6,865 nt of DNA from an uncultured Collinsella sp. (GCA_958448375.1 CAUDDU010000050.1:1-6865); one strand, 5' to 3'. Positions 1 to 6,318 are shown, numbered from the stretch's first letter. Notes: generated by a model not told the origin, from the sequence alone. Numbers and translations: made by a program.

Positions 1-513
1 ACACTTGCCGATAACGTGCGCGCCTCCAAGCCTACGGCCACTGACGACGAAGTGCGTGCGGCCCTCTCCGCAGCTCAATGCGATGACATTGTGGCCAAGC
101 TCCCACAGGGCATCAATACCATGCTCGGCGCCGGCGGAGCATATCTTTCGGGCGGCGAGGTCCAACGCGTGGCACTCGCCCGCGCGATCCTTAAAGACGC
201 GCCTATCGTGGTGCTCGATGAGGCCACGGCGTTTGCCGATCCCGAGAACGAGGCGCTCATCCAGCGCGCCTTTAGCAAGCTGGCGGCGGGCCGCACGGTC
301 ATTATGATTGCGCACCGACTCTCGACTGTAGTGGGCGCAGACCAAATCGTGGTGCTCAACCAGGGCAGCGTACAGGAGTCGGGTACCCATGCCGAGTTGC
401 TGTCCCAAGAGGGCCTGTATGCCAGGATGTGGGCCGAATACGAACAGGCCGCGAGCTGGAAAATCACTGCAGCGACCGCGGATGCCGCCGTCACGAAGGG
501 AGGCGAGGCCTAA
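1..513 (+). CDS. ABC half-transporter, C-terminal ATPase part (5'-truncated by window edge)
   Basis: The reading frame is open from base 1, so the gene starts upstream and only the last 170 codons are visible. They form the second half of an ABC nucleotide-binding domain: signature LSGGEVQR at bases 145-168, Walker B IVVLDEA with D and catalytic E at bases 217-222, and the H-loop histidine at 313-315. Walker A and the membrane domain lie outside the window. The D-loop region reads TAFADPENE instead of the usual TASLD. I associate that variant with siderophore-type half-transporters such as IrtA and YbtP; this is from memory. The neighbouring gene starts one base after the stop and is a paralogue, so the two probably form a heterodimeric membrane transporter. 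An export or drug-efflux role is the alternative. The tail after the domain (from about codon 147) is Ala-rich and probably not functional in ATP binding. Confidence 0.93.
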   Translation, partial: TLADNVRASKPTATDDEVRAALSAAQCDDIVAKLPQGINTMLGAGGAYLSGGEVQRVALARAILKDAPIVVLDEATAFADPENEALIQRAFSKLAAGRTVIMIAHRLSTVVGADQIVVLNQGSVQESGTHAELLSQEGLYARMWAEYEQAASWKITAATADAAVTKGGEA

Positions 514-2271
514 ATGTTCGCCTCATTCCAAAAGAAGTATTTCCTATCCGATAAAGGCGTCGCCGGAGTAAAACGCGGCATTTTCTGGACCACGCTCACC
601 AATCTCATTACCATGGCCGGCATGGGCTTTTTATTCCTGGTCATGGCCGGTTTTGTCGAGCATCTCGCCACCGGCGCCGACCTGCCGGATACCCTGCCGA
701 TCGTGGGCGGCCTCGTGGTCTTTTTCGTGTTGCTCTTTGCCTCTAACTGGCAGCAGTATTACTACACCTACTGCATCTTCTACGAGGAGTGCGGCAAGCA
801 GCGCATGGAGATTGCCGAGCGCTTGCGCAAACTGCCGCTGTCGTTTTTTGGTCGTCGTGATCTGGCCGATTTAACCGAGACCATCATGGGCGACGTCCAG
901 GCCATGGAGCACGCCTACAGCCACGTGCTGGGAGAGCTTTGGGGTGCCATCATCGCAAGCGCCATTGTGTTCGTGGCGTCGCTGTTCTTTTGCTGGCAGC
1001 TGGCGATCGCGGCGTTTTGGAGCGTTCCCGTGGCCTTTGCCGTGCTGTATCTAACACGCGGCCCCATGACTCCGGTGTTCGATCGCGTGCGTGCCGAGAA
1101 GGTCAAGGTTACCGAGGCAATTCAAGAGACGCTCGACTGCGTTCGCGAGATCCGCGCCACCAACCAGGAGGCCCATTATCTTGAGGGACTCAACGCCGTG
1201 ATCGATGCTGAGGAGCGTGAGACCACCAAGGGCGAGCTCGTTAACGGGCTTTTGGTTAACTCCGCCTTTGCCATCCTGCGTCTGGGCATTGCCACCACGC
1301 TGGTCACGGGTGCCGCGATGGTCGCCTCCGGGCAGGTCGACTTTTTGGTGCTGTTTGCCTTCCTGCTTATGGTGAGCCGTATCTATGCACCCTTTGACCA
1401 AGCGTTAATGTTAATGTCCGAGCTGTTTGTCGCCGAGTCGTCTGCCAAGCGCATGCGTTCCATCATGGAAGAGCCCGTGGCGCGGGGCAGCGAGAAATTT
1501 GAGCCCGTGGGCCACGATGTGGTGTTCGATCACGTGGCATTTGGCTATGGCGCGGGCGAGGACGGCCGCGCCGGCGAGAAAGTTCTTACCGATGTGAGCT
1601 TTACCGCCAAGGAAGGCGAGGTCACGGCGCTGGTCGGTCCTTCGGGTTCCGGTAAGTCTACGGTGAGCCGCCTGGCCGCGCGCTTTTGGGATGCCACCGC
1701 GGGCAAGGTTACCGTGGGTGGCGTGGATGTTGCGAGCGTTGATCCCGAGGTGCTGCTGCGCGACTACGCCATCGTGTTCCAAAACGTGCTGCTCTTTGAC
1801 GACACGGTGATGGGAAACATTCGCCTCGGGCGTCGTGATGCCACCGATGAGGAAGTGCTTGCGGCCGCGCGTGCCGCCAACTGCGACGAGTTCGTGAACC
1901 GCATGCCGCAGGGCTACGACACCATGATCGGCGAGAACGGCTCCAAACTCTCCGGTGGCGAGCGCCAGCGCATCTCTATCGCCCGCGCGCTGCTCAAAGA
2001 CGCGCCTATCGTGCTGTTGGACGAGGCGACGGCGAGCTTGGATGTGGAGAACGAGACCGTGGTACAACAGGCACTCTCCCGTCTGCTTGCAGGTAAGACG
2101 GTTATCGTTATTGCCCACCGTATGCGTACGGTGGAAAATGCCGACAAAATCGTTGTGCTCAAGGATGGTGTGGTTGCCGAGCAGGGCACTCCGGCGCAGC
2201 TTAAGGCGGCAGGCGGAGAATTTGCCCGCATGGTCGCACTGCAAAAGGAAGCGGCTGCCTGGCAGCTGTAG
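514..2271 (+). CDS. ABC half-transporter, fused permease and ATPase (siderophore-type candidate)
   Basis: This is a complete 585-residue exporter-fold half-transporter, the usual length for the family. Hydrophobic segments lie at roughly residues 23-48, 62-79, 141-160, 163-181, 250-272 and 275-291, giving the expected six membrane helices. The ATPase domain follows from about residue 335: Walker A GPSGSGKS at 375-382, Q-loop Q423, signature LSGGERQR at 479-486, Walker B with D503 and E504, and H-loop H535. All catalytic residues are present. The ATG follows the upstream stop directly, and its ribosome site AAGGGAGG (496-503) lies inside the end of that gene, so translation is coupled. The partner's D-loop is atypical while this one (ASLD) is canonical, which suggests an asymmetric heterodimer. 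Resemblance to IrtB/YbtQ iron-siderophore transporters is inferred from sequence style; substrate and direction are not proven. Confidence 0.95.
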   Translation: MFASFQKKYFLSDKGVAGVKRGIFWTTLTNLITMAGMGFLFLVMAGFVEHLATGADLPDTLPIVGGLVVFFVLLFASNWQQYYYTYCIFYEECGKQRMEIAERLRKLPLSFFGRRDLADLTETIMGDVQAMEHAYSHVLGELWGAIIASAIVFVASLFFCWQLAIAAFWSVPVAFAVLYLTRGPMTPVFDRVRAEKVKVTEAIQETLDCVREIRATNQEAHYLEGLNAVIDAEERETTKGELVNGLLVNSAFAILRLGIATTLVTGAAMVASGQVDFLVLFAFLLMVSRIYAPFDQALMLMSELFVAESSAKRMRSIMEEPVARGSEKFEPVGHDVVFDHVAFGYGAGEDGRAGEKVLTDVSFTAKEGEVTALVGPSGSGKSTVSRLAARFWDATAGKVTVGGVDVASVDPEVLLRDYAIVFQNVLLFDDTVMGNIRLGRRDATDEEVLAAARAANCDEFVNRMPQGYDTMIGENGSKLSGGERQRISIARALLKDAPIVLLDEATASLDVENETVVQQALSRLLAGKTVIVIAHRMRTVENADKIVVLKDGVVAEQGTPAQLKAAGGEFARMVALQKEAAAWQL

Positions 2272-2289
2272 GAAAGGGGACCAAGATTT

Positions 2290-2336
2290 CCAAAGGTTAA
2301 CTTTGGTTGACCATAATAGTTCGACTAAACTAGTCT
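2290..2336 (+). promoter_or_regulatory. Candidate promoter with overlapping operator-like inverted repeats
   Basis: A -35-like TTGACC (2307-2312) and a weak -10-like TAGTCT (2331-2336) are separated by 18 bases, in the only gap before the small membrane-protein gene. Three inverted repeats overlap them: CCAAAG/CTTTGG (2290-2295, 2301-2306), GGTTAAC/GTTGACC (2295-2301, 2306-2312, six of seven positions matching, 4-base spacer) and GACTA/TAGTC (2323-2327, 2331-2335). The half-site AGGTTA resembles the left half of DtxR/IdeR iron boxes, but the right half does not fit, so the regulator is unknown. No T-tract follows, which argues against a terminator for the ABC genes. Confidence 0.5.
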
Positions 2337-2368
2337 CAAAAGCGTGCTCGAGCAAACTAATGAACTCG

Positions 2369-2400
2369 GGTGCTAAGGCACCATGCCGCGCTTGTGCGGC
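2369..2400 (+). other. Two small hairpins in the 5' leader
   Basis: GGTGC (2369-2373) pairs with GCACC (2378-2382) around a 4-base loop. GCCGC (2385-2389) pairs with GCGGC (2396-2400) around a 6-base loop. The second stem ends just before the ribosome site AAAAGGGAG (2401-2409), so it could affect translation of the next gene. No known riboswitch is recognised. Confidence 0.4.
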
Positions 2401-2416
2401 AAAAGGGAGAAGCAAC

Positions 2417-2662
2417 ATGAAGAAGTCGACTTTTAACACCCTGCTTGTCGGTGGCGGTTTTCTGCTTGGCACGGCCGGCATCAAGCTGCTTACCAGCGCT
2501 CCGGTAAAGAATGCCTGCGTGCAGGGTATCGCGTGCGGCATGCGCATCAAGAACGGCTACCAGGACATGGTCGAGCAGGCCAAGGCTAATGTCGACGACA
2601 TGGTTGCCGAGGCTGCTTACATCACCCAGAGCGAGGCCGCTGCTGACGAGGCAGCCGAGTAA
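2417..2662 (+). CDS. Small DUF6110-like membrane protein preceding a metal ATPase
   Basis: This encodes 81 residues. The start ATG is chosen because GGGAG (2405-2409) lies seven bases upstream and the N-terminus KKSTFNTLL is a typical basic lead into a membrane segment; the frame stays open far upstream only as a shadow of the ABC gene. Residues 8-25 are hydrophobic and glycine-rich (GGG at 12-14, G18, G21), forming one likely membrane helix with glycine-zipper character. Cys34 and Cys40 follow, then an acidic, Ala-rich helical tail (about 47-81). I recall such proteins as DUF6110, found beside P-type ATPases. The ATPase gene starts 18 bases downstream, so they are very likely cotranscribed and may work together. 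A FezA-like role in ferrosome formation is a hypothesis based on size, topology and position; a metal-binding or ATPase-regulatory subunit is also possible. Confidence 0.85.
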   Translation: MKKSTFNTLLVGGGFLLGTAGIKLLTSAPVKNACVQGIACGMRIKNGYQDMVEQAKANVDDMVAEAAYITQSEAAADEAAE

Positions 2663-2680
2663 CGCTCTCAGGCACAAATT

Positions 2681-4756
2681 ATGAGATTCTCGATTATTAG
2701 CGAGATCCCTGGCAGGACCCGTCTTCAATTGGCGGGTCCTGTGCCAGAGAGCGATCTCGACGCACTTCTTAAGCTCAGCGGCGATATCGACGGCGTGCAC
2801 AAGGTGCGCGTTTATGGCCGTATTGGCCAGATGGCGCTGGAGTACGACGAGCCGCGCCGCGCGAGCGTGCTCGACGCCTTGGGCGCACTCGATGCTCAAG
2901 CTATCGCCGATGCCAAGTCGGGCTACGTGATGCAACTCGAGCCGCGCAAGCACAAACTCGTTATGGACCTGGCGACACTCGTCGGCGCCCATTACGCACG
3001 TCGCTGGTTCTTGCCGACGCCGCTGCGTGCGGTGTTTGTCGTGGCCGGTTACATGGCATTTTTGCGCGCTGCCCTTCATGAGCTGGCGCAGCCACGCCTG
3101 ACCGTTCCTGTGCTCGACGCTTCGGCCATCGGCATTTCGTTCGTCAAGCGTGATGTCGACACCGCGGGCCAGACGATGTTCCTGCTCAACGTGGGCGAGC
3201 TGCTCGAGGACTACACCCGCGCTATGAGCGAAAACGAGCTCATCAACTCGCTGCTCGATGTGCCCGACAAGGCGCAAAAAGTCGTCGGCGACACCGAGGT
3301 AAGCGTTGCCGCCACCGAGCTTGAACCCGGCGATTTGGTCGCCGTGCGCACCGGCATGTCCATTTGCATCGACGGTGTTGTCGAGCAGGGGAGCGCTATG
3401 GTCAACCAGGCGACCCTGACCGGCGAGCCGCTGGCCGTCGAGCGCAGCGTGGGCGACGACGTGTTCGCCGGTACCGTCGTGGAAGACGGCGGCATCTTGG
3501 TGCGCGTGCGCGCTAACACGGCTCAGACCAAGTTGCGTTCGATTGTCTCGCTCGTGCAGACGGCCGACTCGCTCAAGTCCGAGGGCCAGTCGCACATGGA
3601 GGACCTCGCCAACAAGATCGTCCCGTGGAACTTCCTGCTCGCGGGCCTGGTCGCGCTTACCACCCGCAGCCTCATCAAGACCTCGGCGGCACTGATGGTC
3701 GACTACTCGTGTGCACTCAAGCTCACGGGTTCCGTCGCCGTCATGACTGCCATGAGCGATGCCGCCAAGATGGGCGTGATGGTCAAGGGCGCCAAGTACT
3801 TTGAGTCGTTTGCCAAGGCCGACACCATTGTGTTTGATAAGACCGGCACGCTCACCGAGGCGCAGCCGCGTCTTGCCTGCGTGCTCACCACCGATGGCTG
3901 GAGCGAGGACGAGGTCCTGCGCCTTTCCGCTTGCCTTGAGGAGCATTTCCCGCATCCGGTGGCGCGCGCCGTGGTCAATGCGGCACGCGAGCGCGGGCTC
4001 GAGCACCGCGAGCGCCATGCTGCCGTCGAGTACATCGTGGCGCACGGCATCGCTTCGTCCATCGAAGGACGTCGCGCCATCATCGGTTCCGCGCACTTTG
4101 TATTCGACGATGAGGGCGCGCAGCTCGAGTCCGACATTAAGGAGCAAATCGAGTCCCAGATGCAGGGCCTGTCGCCGCTGTATCTGGCGGTCGATGGTAC
4201 CGTTGTGGGCGTGCTCGGTATCGAGGATCCGCTCAAGCCCGGGGTCCGCGAGGCCATCGCCGACCTGCATGCGCTGGGCGTTAAGCACGTGGTCATGCTC
4301 ACGGGCGACTCGGAGCGCACGGCCGAGCGCATTGCGCGCGAGGCGGGAGTCGACGAGTTTAAGGCCGAGCTGCTGCCCGAGGACAAGTACGCGTATGTGG
4401 AGCGGATTAAGCGCGAGGGGCGCCACGTTGCCATGGTGGGCGACGGCGTCAACGATTCACCGGCGCTCGGTTTGGCCGACGTGGGCTTGGCCATGGGTGG
4501 CGGAAGCGACATCGCCAAGGAGGTCGCCGATATCATCCTGACCGATACGGATCTGGCCGCGATCGTGCGTCTGCGCCGCATGAGCCAGGGCCTCATTGAT
4601 CGTCTGATGAGTTCGTATTCCAAGGTGATGCTCACCAACTCGGCGCTGTTGGCATTGGGTATTACCGGCGCGATTACCCCGCAGGCATCGTCGCTGCTGC
4701 ACAACGGCTCGACGATTGCCTACAGCCTGGGCAACGCAAAGGCGTACCTGCGTTAG
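2681..4756 (+). CDS. P1B-type heavy-metal-translocating ATPase, P1B-6/FezB-like candidate
   Basis: A 691-residue P-type ATPase that should pump a metal ion across a membrane. Residues 1-75 look like a ferredoxin-like HMA fold without a CxxC metal site; they carry P10-G-R-T-R14 instead. Hydrophobic stretches around 92-112, 117-135 and 140-175 precede the actuator domain with TGEP (247-250). The ion-site helix reads D341-Y-S-C-A-L-K, so Ser343-Cys344-Ala345 replaces the usual Cys-Pro-x. The phosphorylation motif DKTGTL is at 386-391, the nucleotide-domain HP at 425-426, and the hinge GDGVND at 587-592, so the catalytic machinery is complete. A hydrophobic pair closes the C-terminus. From memory, SCA-type helices and an Arg-rich N-terminus mark the P1B-6 group, which includes FezB of ferrosomes, pointing to iron; the substrate is not proven. 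The ribosome site is weak (AGG near 2671), consistent with coupling to the gene before it. Confidence 0.93.
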   Translation: MRFSIISEIPGRTRLQLAGPVPESDLDALLKLSGDIDGVHKVRVYGRIGQMALEYDEPRRASVLDALGALDAQAIADAKSGYVMQLEPRKHKLVMDLATLVGAHYARRWFLPTPLRAVFVVAGYMAFLRAALHELAQPRLTVPVLDASAIGISFVKRDVDTAGQTMFLLNVGELLEDYTRAMSENELINSLLDVPDKAQKVVGDTEVSVAATELEPGDLVAVRTGMSICIDGVVEQGSAMVNQATLTGEPLAVERSVGDDVFAGTVVEDGGILVRVRANTAQTKLRSIVSLVQTADSLKSEGQSHMEDLANKIVPWNFLLAGLVALTTRSLIKTSAALMVDYSCALKLTGSVAVMTAMSDAAKMGVMVKGAKYFESFAKADTIVFDKTGTLTEAQPRLACVLTTDGWSEDEVLRLSACLEEHFPHPVARAVVNAARERGLEHRERHAAVEYIVAHGIASSIEGRRAIIGSAHFVFDDEGAQLESDIKEQIESQMQGLSPLYLAVDGTVVGVLGIEDPLKPGVREAIADLHALGVKHVVMLTGDSERTAERIAREAGVDEFKAELLPEDKYAYVERIKREGRHVAMVGDGVNDSPALGLADVGLAMGGGSDIAKEVADIILTDTDLAAIVRLRRMSQGLIDRLMSSYSKVMLTNSALLALGITGAITPQASSLLHNGSTIAYSLGNAKAYLR

Positions 4757-4775
4757 CGTTTTCGATTGAGTATAT

Positions 4776-4828
4776 GGCCTGCATTCGGGCGGCACCGCAG
4801 CCGCCAGGGTGCAGGCCTTCTTTTGTTT
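4776..4828 (+). terminator. Intrinsic terminator of the metal-ATPase unit
   Basis: GGCCTGCA (4776-4783) pairs perfectly with TGCAGGCC (4810-4817). An inner stem GGCGGC/GCCGCC (4788-4793, 4800-4805) sits inside it, and the T-rich run TTCTTTTGTTT (4818-4828) follows. It starts 19 bases after the ATPase stop codon. Confidence 0.9.
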
Positions 4829-4855
4829 GACGAGATGTTAGCTCGGATATATGCT
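4827..4855 (+). promoter_or_regulatory. Promoter of the toxin-antitoxin operon
   Basis: TTGACG (4827-4832) and TATGCT (4850-4855) are 17 bases apart, close to the sigma-70 consensus. The -35 begins inside the T-rich tail of the preceding terminator. The expected RNA start near 4861-4863 lies after the in-frame ATG at 4851, so that ATG cannot be the antitoxin start. Confidence 0.75.
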
Positions 4856-4856
4856 C

Positions 4857-4874
4857 GTGCTAGCACTGCTAGCA
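4857..4874 (+). promoter_or_regulatory. Tandem palindromic operator, probable antitoxin binding sites
   Basis: The 8-base palindrome TGCTAGCA occurs at 4858-4865 and again at 4867-4874, nine bases apart; the first extends to GTGCTAGCAC (4857-4866). A degenerate copy, TGTTAGCT, lies at 4836-4843 between the promoter elements. Repeated short palindromes over the RNA start are the usual arrangement for autoregulation by ribbon-helix-helix antitoxins. Confidence 0.65.
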
Positions 4875-4895
4875 AACGCTGAAGGTGAGGTTGAG

Positions 4896-5249
4896 ATGGC
4901 TACCGTTGGCAGCATGGCGCAGGTGAACGTTCGTGTGGATCGCCAGGTCAAGAACCGTGCCGAGGAGGCGCTGCGGCTTTCGGGCGGGTCACTGCCCGAG
5001 CTCATCAAAAAGGTGGTGGCCAAGGTCGCGCAGGGTGGCGGGCAGTGTGAGGAAGTGCTTGCGGCCGTCGACGACCGGAAGCAGGTCGTCGCGCCCGATA
5101 CTCCGTTCGCCGCGTCGTGGGCAGCGGCCGACCGGCTTTATGCAGATTTGGGCATCGCTACGTCGCCCGTATCCGACGATCGCGATTGGGACACAATCTA
5201 TTCCGAAGCCATGGATGAGCATTATCGCCAAAAGGGGATGATTCAGTGA
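4896..5249 (+). CDS. Type II antitoxin, ribbon-helix-helix RelB/DinJ-like
   Basis: A 117-residue protein expected to neutralise the downstream toxin and repress its own operon. I chose the ATG at 4896 because GAAGGTGAGG (4881-4890) lies five bases upstream, while the in-frame ATG at 4851 falls inside the -10 promoter element. Residues 8-15 (AQVNVRVD) form the DNA-contacting strand, followed by helix A (about 16-28), a Gly-Gly-Ser turn (30-32) and helix B (about 33-46). This is a RelB/DinJ-type ribbon-helix-helix fold. The remainder is longer than in many small antitoxins and ends in an acidic and aromatic segment (DRDWDTIYSEAMDEHY, 95-110), which probably wraps the toxin. Its stop overlaps the toxin start, giving tight coupling. 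The fold assignment is good; specific partner binding is inferred from the overlap. Confidence 0.85.
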   Translation: MATVGSMAQVNVRVDRQVKNRAEEALRLSGGSLPELIKKVVAKVAQGGGQCEEVLAAVDDRKQVVAPDTPFAASWAAADRLYADLGIATSPVSDDRDWDTIYSEAMDEHYRQKGMIQ

Positions 5250-5761
5250 GTGGGGCGCCTCTCAAGATCATGGTGGATGCCAACGTATGGGTTGATTCGT
5301 TTTGCGTCGACCATGCCGAGTCGCTTGCCGCGCGTGCGTTTATTGGGCAGGCGACGGAGGCGGGGGCATTGCTGTTCTTTCCGGTGCATATCGCCAAGGG
5401 CGTGCTGTACGTTGTCCAACACGAGTTGAAGCGTAGCGTTCTTGCCAGCGGGGGAGCGCTCGACGAGGCATCTGCCCGCGCAATTGGCGATGCGGCGTTG
5501 GCGTTTGTTCGGAACATGACCGAAAGCGCCACGGCCGTGGGCGCTGATGCATCCGATCTGTGGCTAGCTGACAAATATCTGACGCTCCATCGCGATTACG
5601 AGGACAACTTGGTACTCGCCGCATGCAAACGCGCGCAGGTCGATTACTTGGTAACCAACGATCGCAAGCTGCTCGAACATGCCGATCTTGCAGCAAAGAC
5701 ACCTCGTCAAATGATGCCGATTCTTGCTTTGGCCGAACGCGGCGGCGCGGCTATCGGTTGA
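5246..5761 (+). CDS. Type II toxin, PIN-domain ribonuclease (VapC-like)
   Basis: A 171-residue single PIN domain, expected to be a magnesium-dependent endoribonuclease acting on RNA in the cytoplasm. The strand-loop IMVDANVWVDSF places the first catalytic aspartate at D11 with N13. The central acidic candidate is E60 (or E74), and the C-terminal acids are D120 (YEDNLVLAA) and D139 (VTNDRKLL), the standard PIN pattern. All key acids appear intact, so it should be active. GTG at 5246 is the start because it gives the conserved N-terminal strand, overlaps the antitoxin stop as GTGA, and has AAAGGGG (5231-5237) eight bases upstream. The tail after about 155 is unlikely to be catalytic. The pairing with a RelB-like rather than a VapB-like antitoxin is less common. 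The RNA target cannot be predicted. Confidence 0.87.
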   Translation: MSGAPLKIMVDANVWVDSFCVDHAESLAARAFIGQATEAGALLFFPVHIAKGVLYVVQHELKRSVLASGGALDEASARAIGDAALAFVRNMTESATAVGADASDLWLADKYLTLHRDYEDNLVLAACKRAQVDYLVTNDRKLLEHADLAAKTPRQMMPILALAERGGAAIG

Positions 5762-5773
5762 CGCGAACTGTTT

Positions 5774-5810
5774 GCGGGCCTCTTGGACGACGATGCGCCA
5801 AGGGGCCCGC
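5774..5810. terminator. Long hairpin between convergent genes, probable bidirectional terminator
   Basis: The 13-base arm 5774-5786 (GCGGGCCTCTTGG) pairs with 5798-5810 (CCAAGGGGCCCGC) with one T-G wobble and an 11-base loop. It sits between the toxin stop and the end of the minus-strand gene. Both flanks have only weak T-runs (for example TATTT at 5817-5821), so termination efficiency is uncertain. Confidence 0.65.
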
Positions 5811-5819
5811 GTCTGCTAT

Positions 5820-6254
5820 TTACAAAAGCTCGGCCTTAATGGCGGGACTTTCTGCGAGCTTTTCGGCTGCCTTTTCGTCGGAGCTGTCGAGTGCTGCCAG
5901 ACTGCGGTAGACCCACTCGTTGACCTGGGTGTTCTTGACGCCTGCGGTCTGCATAAGGGCGCCTACCTCGCGGATTGCTGCGAGCAGATCGGCTTTGGGA
6001 CCCGCGAGCTCGACCTCGATGCCGTGGTAGGCGGCCACGCCGCGGTTCTCACTCACGTGGTCGATAAAGCCCTCGACGGTCTCAAGCTGCTGGGCGAGAG
6101 CTGCATCATCGTCAGCGTCCAGCGCGACGAGTGCGTTCGATACCGTGAGGGCGGGATGTCCACAGGGGACAAAGCCTTCGATGACATCCATAGCTTCGGT
6201 AATGGTTGAACCCAGGCCTGCGAGGGCATTGACGAGTTGCTGTTTGGTATCCAT
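5820..6254 (-). CDS. Uncharacterised acidic helical protein, 144 residues
   Basis: I do not recognise this protein. It is cytoplasmic by appearance: no signal peptide or membrane segment, and rich in Ala, Glu, Asp and Leu, so mostly helical. A short Pro-Cys-Gly-His-Pro stretch (30-34) and an Asp-rich patch (46-50) stand out; whether the Cys and His bind anything is unknown. The ATG is supported by AAAGGA (complement of 6260-6265) five bases upstream and a TATATT -10 element further up. The C-terminus (about 120-144) is charged and helical. It stands alone, convergent with the toxin gene and divergent from tmRNA, which gives no functional hint. Open frames on the opposite strand here lack ribosome sites. 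It is very likely a real gene but its role is unknown. Confidence 0.82.
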   Translation of the reverse strand: MDTKQQLVNALAGLGSTITEAMDVIEGFVPCGHPALTVSNALVALDADDDAALAQQLETVEGFIDHVSENRGVAAYHGIEVELAGPKADLLAAIREVGALMQTAGVKNTQVNEWVYRSLAALDSSDEKAAEKLAESPAIKAELL

Positions 6255-6290
6255 AACGGTCCTTTCGACGGGTCAATTTTGCTTGGCGAA

Positions 6291-6318
6291 AATATACGTG
6301 ACGCGATCGGTAACAAAA
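6291..6318 (-). promoter_or_regulatory. Candidate promoter of the minus-strand hypothetical gene
   Basis: Read on the minus strand, TATATT (6296-6291) is a strong -10 with a weak -35, TTTTGT (6318-6313), 16 bases upstream. It would give a leader of about 30 bases before the ATG. Confidence 0.5.

Noticed and set aside
2383..2436. Short 17-codon upstream frame overlapping the start of the small membrane-protein gene
   Set aside because: Only a weak AAGG precedes it at short spacing, and its start lies within the leader hairpins; there is no evidence of translation.
1411..2550. Minus-strand open frame of 379 codons opposite the ABC gene
   Set aside because: The opposite strand encodes a complete ABC domain, and the antisense frame crosses the regulatory gap and the next gene without any supporting motif.
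2357..4426. Minus-strand open frame of 689 codons opposite the P-type ATPase
   Set aside because: It is a shadow of a GC-rich gene. The plus-strand product has all P-type ATPase motifs, and the antisense translation has no recognisable domain and a His/Arg/Leu-heavy composition.
4851..4895. Upstream ATG at 4851 as antitoxin start
   Set aside because: It lies inside the -10 promoter element, before the expected RNA start, and has no ribosome site; the ATG at 4896 has a strong one.
5724..6209. Plus-strand open frame of 161 codons opposite the hypothetical gene
   Set aside because: It starts inside the toxin gene and runs through the hairpin, and it has no ribosome site. The minus-strand gene has a good ribosome site and protein-like composition.
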